Translations under genes and position numbers: made by a program | DNA from: Pseudomonadota bacterium | GTDB lineage: Bacteria; Pseudomonadota; Alphaproteobacteria; Rhizobiales; Devosiaceae | Direction: 5' to 3' | Assembly: GCA_023430705.1 (NCBI GenBank) | Contig: JAEYZJ010000106.1 | Location: forward strand, 1 to 24,064 | Length of the DNA stretch: 24,064 bases | Part shown: piece by piece, positions 6,610 to 14,193 of the stretch | How positions within the stretch are numbered: the stretch's first letter is position 1 | Layout: each line of letters starts with the position of its first letter | The notes under the pieces: model-generated | Seen by the model: the letters and a program-made list of their open reading frames with translations, nothing else | The model's database searches: none | Told to the model about the DNA's origin: nothing

Positions 6610-9342
6610 ATGCCCGCTCCCGTCCCTCGCCTCATCGCCGCGGCGCTCCTGCTCGGCGTCAGCTTCGCGACACCGGCCGCGGCCGCGCCCGTCGACGTCA
6701 CCTTCCTGCCGCCGGACATTCCGGCCCAGGAGGTCTGCGTCGCCAAGAAGGCCGACCCGGACGTCGTCGCCCGCTGGCAGGCCTGGGACGGAGCGTCCGT
6801 GCCCGATGGCGACCCGGATCTTGTGCTCCGTGACGCCCGTCGGCTGCGCGACCTCGATCCGTCGGGCAACTTCGCCCTCGTCGACAAGATGCTGGCCGTT
6901 GCCGCCGAGATGCCCGCGCCCAGGAAGCCGGACACCTCGATCGACCGCATCAATCTCTACCTCAAGGCCGGCAAGGTGCCGCAACTGCGCGAAACCGGCA
7001 TCATCGACCGGCTCGAGGCCAACGAGGCGGGGTTGGCGCCAAAGTCGCTCAACGTGCTCGCCAATCTCTACCTCGACGGGCTGGTGGTGAAGAAGGACCG
7101 GGAAAAGGGTCTTGGCTACCTGACCCGCGCCGCCATGGGCGGCAATGCCGACGCGCTCCTGCGCCTCGCGTCCATGAACATCGCCGGCGAGCAGGTGCCG
7201 GGCTGGCAGCTCGATCCCAAGCTCGCGGTGACCATGGCCTTCGGCGCGCTCGTCGGCAAACTCGATTCCGATATCTGCGACCGCATCGGCCGCATCGCGC
7301 GCGAGTACTCCAAGGGCATCGTCGTCCGGCAGGATCACGACATCGCGGAGCGCTGGCTGCGGCTCGCCGCCGACCTCGGCGACCCCGGGGCGGCCTGGAA
7401 GGTCGCACAGCTCCACCTCGAGAGCGAGCTGATCGTCAAGAACAACGACCGGCTGCTCAAGTACCTCCACCTCGCGGCAAGCCGCGACGTGGCGCCCGCG
7501 CAGGTCGAACTCGGTAAATTCTACGAAGCCGGCGCCCTCGTCGAGGAGGACAGGGACAAGGCGGAGGACCTCTATGCCAAGGCGGCCGAGAGCGGCAGCC
7601 GCAACGCGCTGTTCCGCCTCGCCACAATGCTGGAGGCCGAGCAGTCCCTGCCCGAGAAGAAGGCCGAGTACGCCGAAACGCTGCGCACGCTCGTCGGCCT
7701 GCCCCAGCCTCCGGCCTGGGCCTTCTCCAAGCTCGCCAAGCTCGTCCTCCGCGAGAAGGGCCGCTGGGCCGGAGAGGCCGAAGCCAAGGTGCTCCTCGAA
7801 CGCGGCGTCGAACTCGAGGACGCCGATTCCGCCCAGGAGCTGGCCTTCATCCTGCTCCGCCACCGCGACGAGCCGGGGGTGTTCGAGCGGGCGACGGAAC
7901 TGCTCGGCTTCGCCGTTACCAGCGCGGGCAAGATCGATCCCATGACCGACCTGCGGCAGGCCTATCTCTGCCGCGCGCCCAAGGGCTCGGACATGCGGCT
8001 GGCCGGCTTCTGGAAGCGCACCGAGGATGCGGCCGGGAACTCCACGGCCTTCCTCGATTCCGACGACATCGGCGCCATTGATGCGGAAAGCGATCCGCTG
8101 ACGCTGGCCCGGCTCCAGACCCACGCCCTCTACGGCCGCCCGAATTCCGTCGCCTACTACGTCGAGTATCTGGCACGGAACGGAGCGAGCCCCCAGATGC
8201 TGGATTTCTGGCAGTCGCGCATCGAGCCGGTAGCGGCGACCGTCGATGCGGTTGCCCGCCACAAGCTCGAGATGCAGCCCACTCCCGAGATCATCGAGGA
8301 GACCATAGCCGCGCTCAAGAAGGCGCGCGCCGCCGGCCTGCCGCGTGCGGCGGTCGATCTCGCCGCCGTGCTGCTCGATTACTTTCCCTATGACGCCGCC
8401 CGCCGCGACGAAGCCATCGGCTACCTCACCGAGGCGGCCAGACAGGGCTCCGGCCAGGCGATCCTGCGGCTGCAGCCGATCATGCAGGCCGAGGGTATCA
8501 GCGACCGCGAACTCCTTGCCGCATATCATCATGCGATCGAGGATCGCGGCGACGCCGACGCGCTGATCTTTGCGGCGGCGAACACGTCCGACGCCACCCA
8601 GCGGCGCGACTATCTCTATCGCGCCGCGAGCGTCATCGACTGCACGTTCGAAAACACCATCAAGCTCGCTGGTGCCTTCGTCGCGACGGCCGACAGTGCC
8701 GAGACCGAGCGCTGGCTGCAGGTCAGCGTCATGCTGGCCGGCAACGACGGCTGGCGCCACACCACCATTGCCGACCGCTACATGGCAATGGGCGGAGAGG
8801 GGCACATACGCACCGGCATCGAGCTGTTCGAGACGGCGGTCGCACTCGGCGACGACACGGCCGTCGGTCGGCTGGTGAAGATCTATGCCGATCCGGACAG
8901 CACCGACTATGCGCCGACCAAGGCCGTCGCGATGTTCAAGCGCATGATCGACGACGCCCCGGTCGCCGACCTCGCCAAGATCCGCGAGCGCGTACTCAAG
9001 TCCCCGCCCGCCATCCAGACCGCCGTCATGGGCGAGGTCGACTGGTCGGCCCGCTACGCCGCAGCTGCCGCGATCGGCGATCCGGTGGCGATGCGGGAGC
9101 TGGCGCTCTACCTGCGCTCGACCGGCACCACTGCGGCCGACGCGCGCGATGCCAGCAACTGGTTCAGGCGGGCCGCCGATGGCGGCGACGCGATCGCCAT
9201 GGTCGAGCTGGCCAAGGCCTATGCCATGGGCATCGGCATCACGCCGTCGATCCAGCAGGCCACCTTGCTGCTCAAGGATGCCGCCGGGCGCGGCAACACC
9301 GAGGCGCAGCGGCTGCTGACCTCAATGGAAGGCGAGAACTGA
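6610..9342 (+). CDS. Large secreted Sel1-repeat protein (910 residues), probable secretion scaffold
   Basis: ATG 6610 has GGAGG just upstream (about 6600-6604). The signal peptide covers about residues 1-26 (ends PAAAAPV). The rest is nearly all helical Sel1/TPR-like repeats, for example LNVLANLYLDGLVVKKDREK, RWLRLAADLGDPGAAWKVAQ and NWFRRAADGGDAIAMVELAK. The final repeats resemble classic Sel1 units most closely. No catalytic domain or membrane anchor is seen. In alginate producers a Sel1/TPR lipoprotein (AlgK) joins the periplasmic complex to the outer-membrane porin. This protein is about twice that size and lies between the algF-like and algL-like genes, so I infer it fills or enlarges that scaffold role. 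It is followed by the algL-like gene after 1 base. The exact function is unknown. Confidence 0.85.
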   Translation: MPAPVPRLIAAALLLGVSFATPAAAAPVDVTFLPPDIPAQEVCVAKKADPDVVARWQAWDGASVPDGDPDLVLRDARRLRDLDPSGNFALVDKMLAVAAEMPAPRKPDTSIDRINLYLKAGKVPQLRETGIIDRLEANEAGLAPKSLNVLANLYLDGLVVKKDREKGLGYLTRAAMGGNADALLRLASMNIAGEQVPGWQLDPKLAVTMAFGALVGKLDSDICDRIGRIAREYSKGIVVRQDHDIAERWLRLAADLGDPGAAWKVAQLHLESELIVKNNDRLLKYLHLAASRDVAPAQVELGKFYEAGALVEEDRDKAEDLYAKAAESGSRNALFRLATMLEAEQSLPEKKAEYAETLRTLVGLPQPPAWAFSKLAKLVLREKGRWAGEAEAKVLLERGVELEDADSAQELAFILLRHRDEPGVFERATELLGFAVTSAGKIDPMTDLRQAYLCRAPKGSDMRLAGFWKRTEDAAGNSTAFLDSDDIGAIDAESDPLTLARLQTHALYGRPNSVAYYVEYLARNGASPQMLDFWQSRIEPVAATVDAVARHKLEMQPTPEIIEETIAALKKARAAGLPRAAVDLAAVLLDYFPYDAARRDEAIGYLTEAARQGSGQAILRLQPIMQAEGISDRELLAAYHHAIEDRGDADALIFAAANTSDATQRRDYLYRAASVIDCTFENTIKLAGAFVATADSAETERWLQVSVMLAGNDGWRHTTIADRYMAMGGEGHIRTGIELFETAVALGDDTAVGRLVKIYADPDSTDYAPTKAVAMFKRMIDDAPVADLAKIRERVLKSPPAIQTAVMGEVDWSARYAAAAAIGDPVAMRELALYLRSTGTTAADARDASNWFRRAADGGDAIAMVELAKAYAMGIGITPSIQQATLLLKDAAGRGNTEAQRLLTSMEGEN

Positions 9343-9343
9343 C

Positions 9344-10393
9344 ATGCGTGCAACCATTGGCATCGCCCTGGCGATGACCTGTCTCCTCGGCGCCCCGGCC
9401 TCCAGCGCCGAGGAGAAACCGTTCACCTGCCCCACCGTCCCCGCGCCGGTCACCGCGCTGCATTTCGGCAGCCGCTACACCGACGAGAGCAAGACCCGCT
9501 CCGACCTCGACGAGGCCTCCAATGCCGAGGTCAACCGCGCGCTCGAGCCGGTGGAGAAGTTCATCGGCAGCCTGATGCGCATGGCCAACGATGCGCTCGT
9601 CGAGAAGAACCGGGCCCGGGCCGATTGCGTGCTCGACTGGCTCGACCAGTGGGCCGCGGCCGGTGCGCTGACCGATCTCGAGACGGTCAATGCGAGGCTC
9701 GCCATCCCCGCCCGCCATGCCGGTCTTGCCATCGCCCTGTTGCAGGCCGAAACGGTCGGCCCGCTCGATCCTGACAAGCGCGCCCGCGTCGTCGCATGGC
9801 TCACGAAGGCCGCCGGGGAGACGCGGACCTTCTTCGAGGAGGACGCGCCCGGCAATTCCGGCAAGGCGAACCTGCGCGCCTGGGCCGGCCTCTCTGCCGC
9901 CGCCATCGGCCGGCTCGACGACAATCGCGACCTGCTCGACTGGGCCCGCGTGAGTTTCGAGCTCGTCACCTGCCAGGCCTCCGCCGACGGCAGCCTGCCG
10001 CTGGAGATGAAGCGGGCCGACCGCGCCCTCAACTACCAGCTGCACGCCACCGCCCCCCTGATCGTCACCGCCGAGCTGCTCGAGGTCACCGGCTACGACG
10101 GCTATGCGGCCTGCGGCGGCAAGCTGCGCACCGTCGCCGCGTTCAGCCTCGCGGCCATCCAGGATCCGCAGATCGTCCAGAAGATCACCGGCAAGAAGCA
10201 GACGTTCCAGAACGGCAAGCAGAAGGTGGAGCCGTTCATGCTGGCCTGGGTGGAGCCCCTGCTCCGCCACGAAACCGACGCCGCCGCCGAATCCTTCGTC
10301 GCGCCATTCCGTCCGCTCTCGCATGCCAAGCTCGGCGGAAATCTCAGCCGTATCGGCGACTGGGTCGCGCGGCTTCCGGCAGCATCCGGTTAA
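9344..10393 (+). CDS. algL: AlgL-like (PL5 family) protein with the catalytic His replaced by Leu
   Basis: The 349-residue secreted protein has a signal peptide at about 1-22. It is collinear with PL5 alginate lyases: CPTVPAPV near the mature N-terminus, ADCVLDWLDQWAAAGAL, NRDLLDWA, LPLEMKRADRALNY, and a C-terminal LGGNLSRI. From memory, Pseudomonas AlgL uses N201, H202, R249 and Y256 around NNHSYW and KRRQRALAY. Here N176, R224 and Y231 align with identical spacing (54 residues from 177 to 231, as from 202 to 256). The position of H202 is Leu177, and NNHSYW becomes an ANLRAW segment, keeping only the Asn and Trp. AlgL normally clears polymer stranded in the periplasm. This protein may be inactive, altered in substrate, or structural. 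It is the last gene of the packed operon. Confidence 0.85.
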   Translation: MRATIGIALAMTCLLGAPASSAEEKPFTCPTVPAPVTALHFGSRYTDESKTRSDLDEASNAEVNRALEPVEKFIGSLMRMANDALVEKNRARADCVLDWLDQWAAAGALTDLETVNARLAIPARHAGLAIALLQAETVGPLDPDKRARVVAWLTKAAGETRTFFEEDAPGNSGKANLRAWAGLSAAAIGRLDDNRDLLDWARVSFELVTCQASADGSLPLEMKRADRALNYQLHATAPLIVTAELLEVTGYDGYAACGGKLRTVAAFSLAAIQDPQIVQKITGKKQTFQNGKQKVEPFMLAWVEPLLRHETDAAAESFVAPFRPLSHAKLGGNLSRIGDWVARLPAASG

Positions 10394-10410
10394 CCCTCGC
10401 GGCGGAATTG

Positions 10411-10447
10411 AGGCACCCTCGGTACGGAATGGGACGACGGTGCTTTT
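10411..10447 (+). terminator. Weak candidate terminator after the exopolysaccharide operon
   Basis: AGGCACC (10411-10417) can pair with GGTGCTT (10439-10445, one G-T pair), and the second arm runs into TTTT. The loop of about 21 bases is long and the T-run short, so this is only a plausible operon end about 20 bases after the algL-like stop. Confidence 0.25.
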
Positions 10448-10606
10448 CATATCCGGCTGATACCGCTATTGCTCGGGGCGCGGTAGAAACTGCGCTCAAA
10501 GCTCTGTTGCCCGGCACACGGCGCGCCATCCGAATGAAGGCGGCGGAAATGGCCGGGAGGCACCCCTAAGAGACCCTGCAGTGACGCCGCGTCCGAACCG
10601 CCGGCG

Positions 10607-10867
10607 ATGGTCCGGCTCGAGCGCTCTGTTGCCGAAGGTATGGCCGTGGTCCCTGCAGCTGTGGTGAATGCGCCCGAAGACGACCTGGGCACGCGTTTCG
10701 CATCGGTCCTCGACAAGCTGGGCACGCGCGAGGTCGGGGCCCGCGCCCTCCTCGACACCCTGCGTCTCGAGACTCTCGACTGGGGCTTCGACCACGGCGT
10801 CGAGATTCAGGCGATTGAGTGCGACGACACCCCGGCAGTGGCCGCCGCGAGCCTCGACAAGGCGTAA
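10607..10867 (+). CDS. Doubtful small hypothetical ORF (86 residues)
   Basis: This ORF uses ATG 10607 and ends TAA. Its third codon positions are mostly G or C, as in the real genes, and the product is acidic with no membrane segment or known motif (middle part GTRFASVLDKLGTREVGARA). No Shine-Dalgarno element precedes the ATG, and no neighbour suggests a role. It could be a short real gene, the remnant of a longer one (the frame is open back to a TGA at 10535), or chance in GC-rich DNA. I do not recognise it. Confidence 0.3.
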   Translation: MVRLERSVAEGMAVVPAAVVNAPEDDLGTRFASVLDKLGTREVGARALLDTLRLETLDWGFDHGVEIQAIECDDTPAVAAASLDKA

Positions 10868-11023
10868 CACACCGCTTACGCTTCGGTACCCTTTCGCGCG
10901 CCTGTCACCGCGTCGCCACAATGGCAACCGGATGTCCCGGACTGTGTCCGCAATTTGGCATGCGCGTCGATTTTCCGGTGCCGCACGCTTCTCCACCAAG
11001 TAGCATCATGCCCTGAATGCGTT

Positions 11024-11042
11024 CAGGAACGCGCAGTTCCTG
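11024..11042. repeat. Perfect 7-bp inverted repeat, 5-base loop
   Basis: CAGGAAC (11024-11030), loop GCGCA, GTTCCTG (11036-11042). A T-rich run (11065-11070) follows about 22 bases later, too far for a standard intrinsic terminator. It could be a protein-binding palindrome in the upstream region of the porin gene or the end of an upstream transcript. Confidence 0.5.
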
Positions 11043-11216
11043 TTCCGCCTCAAGCAATTATCCCTTTTTTGTACGCTAGCGCTCAGTCCCACTACTGTTG
11101 CATCAAGTACAACATCCGCCTCCATTTGCTCATCGATCGAGGACAGGCGCCTTCTTATCACCTAATCTTGGCCATGCATGGGGCGCCGGGCTGCTCAATG
11201 CTGGCGAGGGTGCATG

Positions 11217-12023
11217 ATGCGGAAGAGACTTCTACTCCTTGGGCCGGTCTGCCTCCTTTCTACGGGGGCGTTGGCTGCCGACTATCTGCCGGTCGAGCCC
11301 GCGCCCCTCTACACTGTCCCGCTCTACGACTGGACCGGCTTCTATGCAGGCTTCAATGTCGGTTTTGCCGCCGGCGACTTCGATCATCCGCTGCAGTTGA
11401 ACGGCCCTCCGGAGGTCGTGCCCGCGCTGGTCGGTCCGACCGCCGGGCAGGTCGTCCTGGCGACCGGGTCGGCCATGGTCACGGCCGCCGGGCTCCTCGG
11501 CGGCGTCCAGGCCGGCTACAACTGGCAGTTCAGCAGCGACATCCTCGTCGGCCTCGAGGCCGACATCCAGGCCAGCGCCATCGAAGGCGACCTGAGCATC
11601 GATTTCAGCGACGAGTCCGGTGAACTCGGCACTCGCGAGTTCGACGCCGAGATCGGCACCACGCTGGACTGGTTCGCAACGCTCAGGCCGAGGCTCGGCT
11701 GGGTCAGGGACCGGCTCCTCGTCTACGTCACGGGTGGCGCGGTCTGGGGCCACACGACGTCTACCCTCAGCGCCAGCCTCGATGGGGACGAGGTCCTCGA
11801 CACGTCCCCGAGCACCGACCGCCTCGGCTGGACGATCGGAGCGGGCGTCGAGGCCGCGTTCAACCAGAGCATCACGATGAAGGTGGAGTATCTCTACACC
11901 GACCTCGGCAGCGAAGAGATCGCCGATATCGACTTCGGTGACGGCGACGTGCCCTACACATTCTCGGCCGACAGCGACGTGACCTTCCATCAGGTCCGGG
12001 CCGGACTCAACTTCCACTTCTGA
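11217..12023 (+). CDS. Outer-membrane beta-barrel protein, Omp25/Omp31-type porin family
   Basis: The 268-residue product starts at ATG 11217, chosen because GAGG at 11206-11209 is 7 bases upstream and a clean signal peptide (1-20, ends GALA) follows; ATG 11214 is the alternative. The mature protein opens DYLPVEP and then has the family hallmark DWTGFYAGFNVGFAAG. Alternating amphipathic strands follow, including VGLEADIQ, LRPRLGWV and VEYLYTDLG. It ends LNFHF with a C-terminal Phe, the usual outer-membrane insertion signal. These small 8-stranded barrels of Hyphomicrobiales are abundant surface proteins without a fixed substrate. It is monocistronic, with an intrinsic terminator right after it. 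No link to the exopolysaccharide operon can be shown. Confidence 0.85.
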   Translation: MRKRLLLLGPVCLLSTGALAADYLPVEPAPLYTVPLYDWTGFYAGFNVGFAAGDFDHPLQLNGPPEVVPALVGPTAGQVVLATGSAMVTAAGLLGGVQAGYNWQFSSDILVGLEADIQASAIEGDLSIDFSDESGELGTREFDAEIGTTLDWFATLRPRLGWVRDRLLVYVTGGAVWGHTTSTLSASLDGDEVLDTSPSTDRLGWTIGAGVEAAFNQSITMKVEYLYTDLGSEEIADIDFGDGDVPYTFSADSDVTFHQVRAGLNFHF

Positions 12024-12047
12024 CACGCCGACACGACCAGCCCACTT

Positions 12048-12077
12048 GCCCCTGGCCCCGACCGGGGGCTTTTTTTT
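12048..12077 (+). terminator. Intrinsic terminator of the porin gene
   Basis: A G/C-rich hairpin GCCCC-GACCG-GGGGC (12055-12069) is followed directly by a run of eight T (12070-12077), about 30 bases after the porin stop codon. This is a classic rho-independent terminator and supports a single-gene transcript. Confidence 0.85.
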
Positions 12078-12170
12078 GCCCGTGCGCGGAAAAATCCCCG
12101 CCAGGCTCCTTAACCCTGGCGGCAGACAGTCAAAGTCAGCCCACCGAGGGTACTTGCGGCCGCATGCGGG

Positions 12171-12186
12171 TTAATGATTTGTTAAC
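12171..12186 (+). promoter_or_regulatory. Exact CtrA-type binding site
   Basis: TTAA-TGATTTG-TTAAC matches the full consensus TTAA-N7-TTAAC of the alphaproteobacterial cell-cycle regulator CtrA. It lies 68 bases before the ATG of the small secreted-protein gene and downstream of the porin terminator, so it most likely acts on the former. Such a string is rare by chance in DNA this GC-rich. Confidence 0.6.
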
Positions 12187-12253
12187 TCACCTTGGTTTGC
12201 GGCGGATCAACAGAACTGGGCGGCATCGCTTGCCCGCAATACTGGAGTTGATC

Positions 12254-12568
12254 ATGCGTATTCGTTCCTCGTTGCGCCTGCTTGGCGTTGCCGCGATTGC
12301 GGCGGTCGGCCTGATCTCGACATCTACTTCCGCCGGCGCCTGGGCGGGCCTGTCCGACAAGCAGAAGGCCCATGTCGACACTCTCATCCACTGCAGCACG
12401 CTGATGTGGACCAACCTCGCTCAGTTCGAAACCGAGCAGCCGCCCTGCGGTGGCACGCCCCCCGTCACCGTCACCCTGCTCGACGGCGCCAGCGGTCCCC
12501 CGCCCTATCGCAAGCCCACCTGCGAGTATCCTTCGGAATCGGCCAGGTCTCTCGACTGCCCCCGATAA
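12254..12568 (+). CDS. Small secreted four-cysteine protein of unknown function
   Basis: ATG 12254 is chosen over the upstream in-frame ATG 12164 because GGAG (12244-12247) sits 6 bases before it and a clear signal peptide follows (about 1-29: RIRSS basic start, hydrophobic core, ends SAGA). The 104-residue product has a mature part of about 75 residues with four Cys (47, 65, 90, 102), which could form two disulfides. It is Pro-rich in the second half (GGTPPVTV, GPPPYRKP). I recognise no family. The gene is alone, ends one codon before the convergent protease gene (stop codons abut), and has a CtrA-type site upstream, suggesting cell-cycle-linked expression. Confidence 0.7.
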   Translation: MRIRSSLRLLGVAAIAAVGLISTSTSAGAWAGLSDKQKAHVDTLIHCSTLMWTNLAQFETEQPPCGGTPPVTVTLLDGASGPPPYRKPTCEYPSESARSLDCPR

Positions 12569-14086
12569 CTAGCTTCCTGCCGTCACATAGCATCCGCCGC
12601 CATCAGCCTTGATGGCGGCGCAGATGGCGTCGGCACGCTCGAGCGAGGGCGTCGCGACGCGCACCTCATAGATATCGCCCGCCGGCTGCACCTCCGCCCG
12701 CTCCTCGCCGAACAGGGCGCTCCAGCGTCCTTCCACATAGGCGCGCGAGCGCTCCGCCTCCGTCGCCGACGAAAGGCGCGAAAGCTGCACATAGGCGCCG
12801 CCCGCCTCCACCGGGGTCGCCGCGACGAGCACAATGTCCAGCGCCTCGCCCCGCGCGATGCCCAGTTCGCCGAGCTCGGCCTCGGTGAACACATACATGT
12901 CGTCCGGCGGGGTGCGCAGCATGCGCGATATCACTTGCTGGGGGACGCCGAATTCCTGCATCGCGTCCAGCACGTCACCCAGCGTGGACTGGGCCAGCAC
13001 CAGGTCCGCCACCTCGGCCGAAATCTGGTGCACGCCCAGCTCCCCCACCGCCTGCCGCCCCGCGCCGGCAAGGAACACGAAGGCACAGGCGGAATAGCAG
13101 CCCATGCCGGGCGGCACGTAGGTGGTCATGCCGCGCTGCCTTACCTGCGAGGCGATCCTCAGGGACGCGTGAACCGAGCCGCCGGGACTGTTGAGCGCGA
13201 GGATGGTGGCGCCGGGCCGGGCCGCGATGGCCCTGTCGAAATCTGCAGGCGTCGTCTCGATGATGTCCGCATCGAACAGGATCACCTGGGGATGCTCCTC
13301 GGGCAGGCTGAAGGCACTGCGCGCCGTCGAGTCCGCCCTCACGTCGGTCCTCGTGAGCCGCGGCGGGGGTTCGGGCAGGCTGCCGAGAGGCGTGAAATGC
13401 GAAGCGACATAGACCGACGCGATCCGCCCCTGCGTCGCGTAGCCCTCGCCCCAGGCCAACGAGTAGCCGAACGCCTCGCCACCCCAGCTGAGGAACATCG
13501 AGTAGAACGAGTAGTCGCCGATCCGGCCGGAGACCACGAAGCGGCCCGCGCCGAAGCTCTGATAGGTTACGATGCGTTCGGGATCGGGGCTGGTCATGAC
13601 CTCGAACAGTTGCTCGAACGGCTGGTCGGCGAGCGAGGCGTGCATGGTCTGCAGCGAGATTTCGCCGTCCTCGCTGACATAGGACGTGCCGGCCTCGGCG
13701 GTCGCACGAATGCTCAGCAGCCGCCCGGGGATGGTGAGCGTCACCCTCGCCTCGCGGTCCAGCACCTCCTCCATGCCCATGCCGGCCCGGACGGCACCCG
13801 CGAGCGTGCGCAACCTGCGGCGCTCGAAATCGGTGAGGACGCCGGTACCTGCCCGCCCCTCGCTCCTCTGGAATGCCGCGATGGCGTCGAACGTGCCACG
13901 TCCGAACTCACCGTCGACGAGGTGCTGGTAATGGCCGGCAAGGATGAGCTCGCTCTGGGTCGCTGCCCGCTCCGCGGCGCTCAGCCGCTCGAACCAGGTG
14001 CGCGAGTCGTCGTACGAGGCATGTGCCACGCCCGCCGAGCCCCACAGCAACAGGAGCCAGACAGCGAACCGAAACGCACTGCGCAT
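12569..14086 (-). CDS. Periplasmic protein: peptidoglycan-binding-like + ClpP-like serine protease + SPOR domain
   Basis: The start is ATG 14086; the longer open frame upstream lacks a signal, whereas this start gives a signal peptide (about 1-24, ends AHAS). Of 505 residues, about 45-92 resemble a peptidoglycan-binding helical domain (LVDGEFGRGTFDAIAAFQR). About 265-420 form a ClpP/crotonase-fold protease-like domain of the COG3904 type, with NSPGGSV, the candidate nucleophile S332 in GCYSACAFVFLAG and candidate His H353 in GVHQ. About 429-502 look like a SPOR domain, which binds denuded glycan strands at division septa. I infer a septum- or wall-localised periplasmic protease. Residues 110-250 are beta-rich and unassigned. 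It converges on the small Cys-protein gene; the upstream neighbour cysNC is 107 bases away. Confidence 0.8.
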   Translation of the reverse strand: MRSAFRFAVWLLLLWGSAGVAHASYDDSRTWFERLSAAERAATQSELILAGHYQHLVDGEFGRGTFDAIAAFQRSEGRAGTGVLTDFERRRLRTLAGAVRAGMGMEEVLDREARVTLTIPGRLLSIRATAEAGTSYVSEDGEISLQTMHASLADQPFEQLFEVMTSPDPERIVTYQSFGAGRFVVSGRIGDYSFYSMFLSWGGEAFGYSLAWGEGYATQGRIASVYVASHFTPLGSLPEPPPRLTRTDVRADSTARSAFSLPEEHPQVILFDADIIETTPADFDRAIAARPGATILALNSPGGSVHASLRIASQVRQRGMTTYVPPGMGCYSACAFVFLAGAGRQAVGELGVHQISAEVADLVLAQSTLGDVLDAMQEFGVPQQVISRMLRTPPDDMYVFTEAELGELGIARGEALDIVLVAATPVEAGGAYVQLSRLSSATEAERSRAYVEGRWSALFGEERAEVQPAGDIYEVRVATPSLERADAICAAIKADGGGCYVTAGS

Positions 14087-14193
14087 GAGACAACTCGCGA
14101 AACACCCTGAGGCATTGTCGCATCGAAACGCCAACCACGCCAGCGCGACGGGCGGGCATTGCGGGCCCCGGAGAGCGGTGTCCCCGGGCAACC

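Larger units (their letters stand above)
10394..11216. other. Gene-poor interval between the exopolysaccharide operon and the porin gene
   Basis: About 820 bases. Besides a doubtful 86-codon ORF (10607-10867), a weak terminator (10411-10447) and a perfect inverted repeat (11024-11042), I see nothing recognisable. The last 180 bases (11040-11216) are noticeably less GC-rich than the flanking genes, as expected for the porin promoter region, but I could not settle on a -35/-10 pair. Confidence 0.5.

Noticed and set aside
5827..8805. Very long minus-strand open frame (992 codons) opposite algF and the large Sel1 gene
   Set aside because: The forward Sel1 product has a signal peptide, a ribosome-binding site and recurring repeats; the reverse frame has none and is of low-complexity composition.
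10496..10999. Minus-strand open frame (167 codons) in the operon-porin gap
   Set aside because: Arg/Gly-rich translation, no ribosome-binding site and no domain; the opposite-strand 86-codon ORF is the less bad candidate.
12935..14110. Plus-strand open frame opposite the ClpP-like/SPOR gene
   Set aside because: It shadows a gene with a signal peptide and NSPGGS/GCYSACAF motifs; its own composition is Arg/Gly/His-rich.
14165..14189. Hairpin GCCC(C)GG...CCGGGC after cysNC
   Set aside because: The stem needs a bulge and no T-run follows on the minus strand, so I do not call it a terminator.
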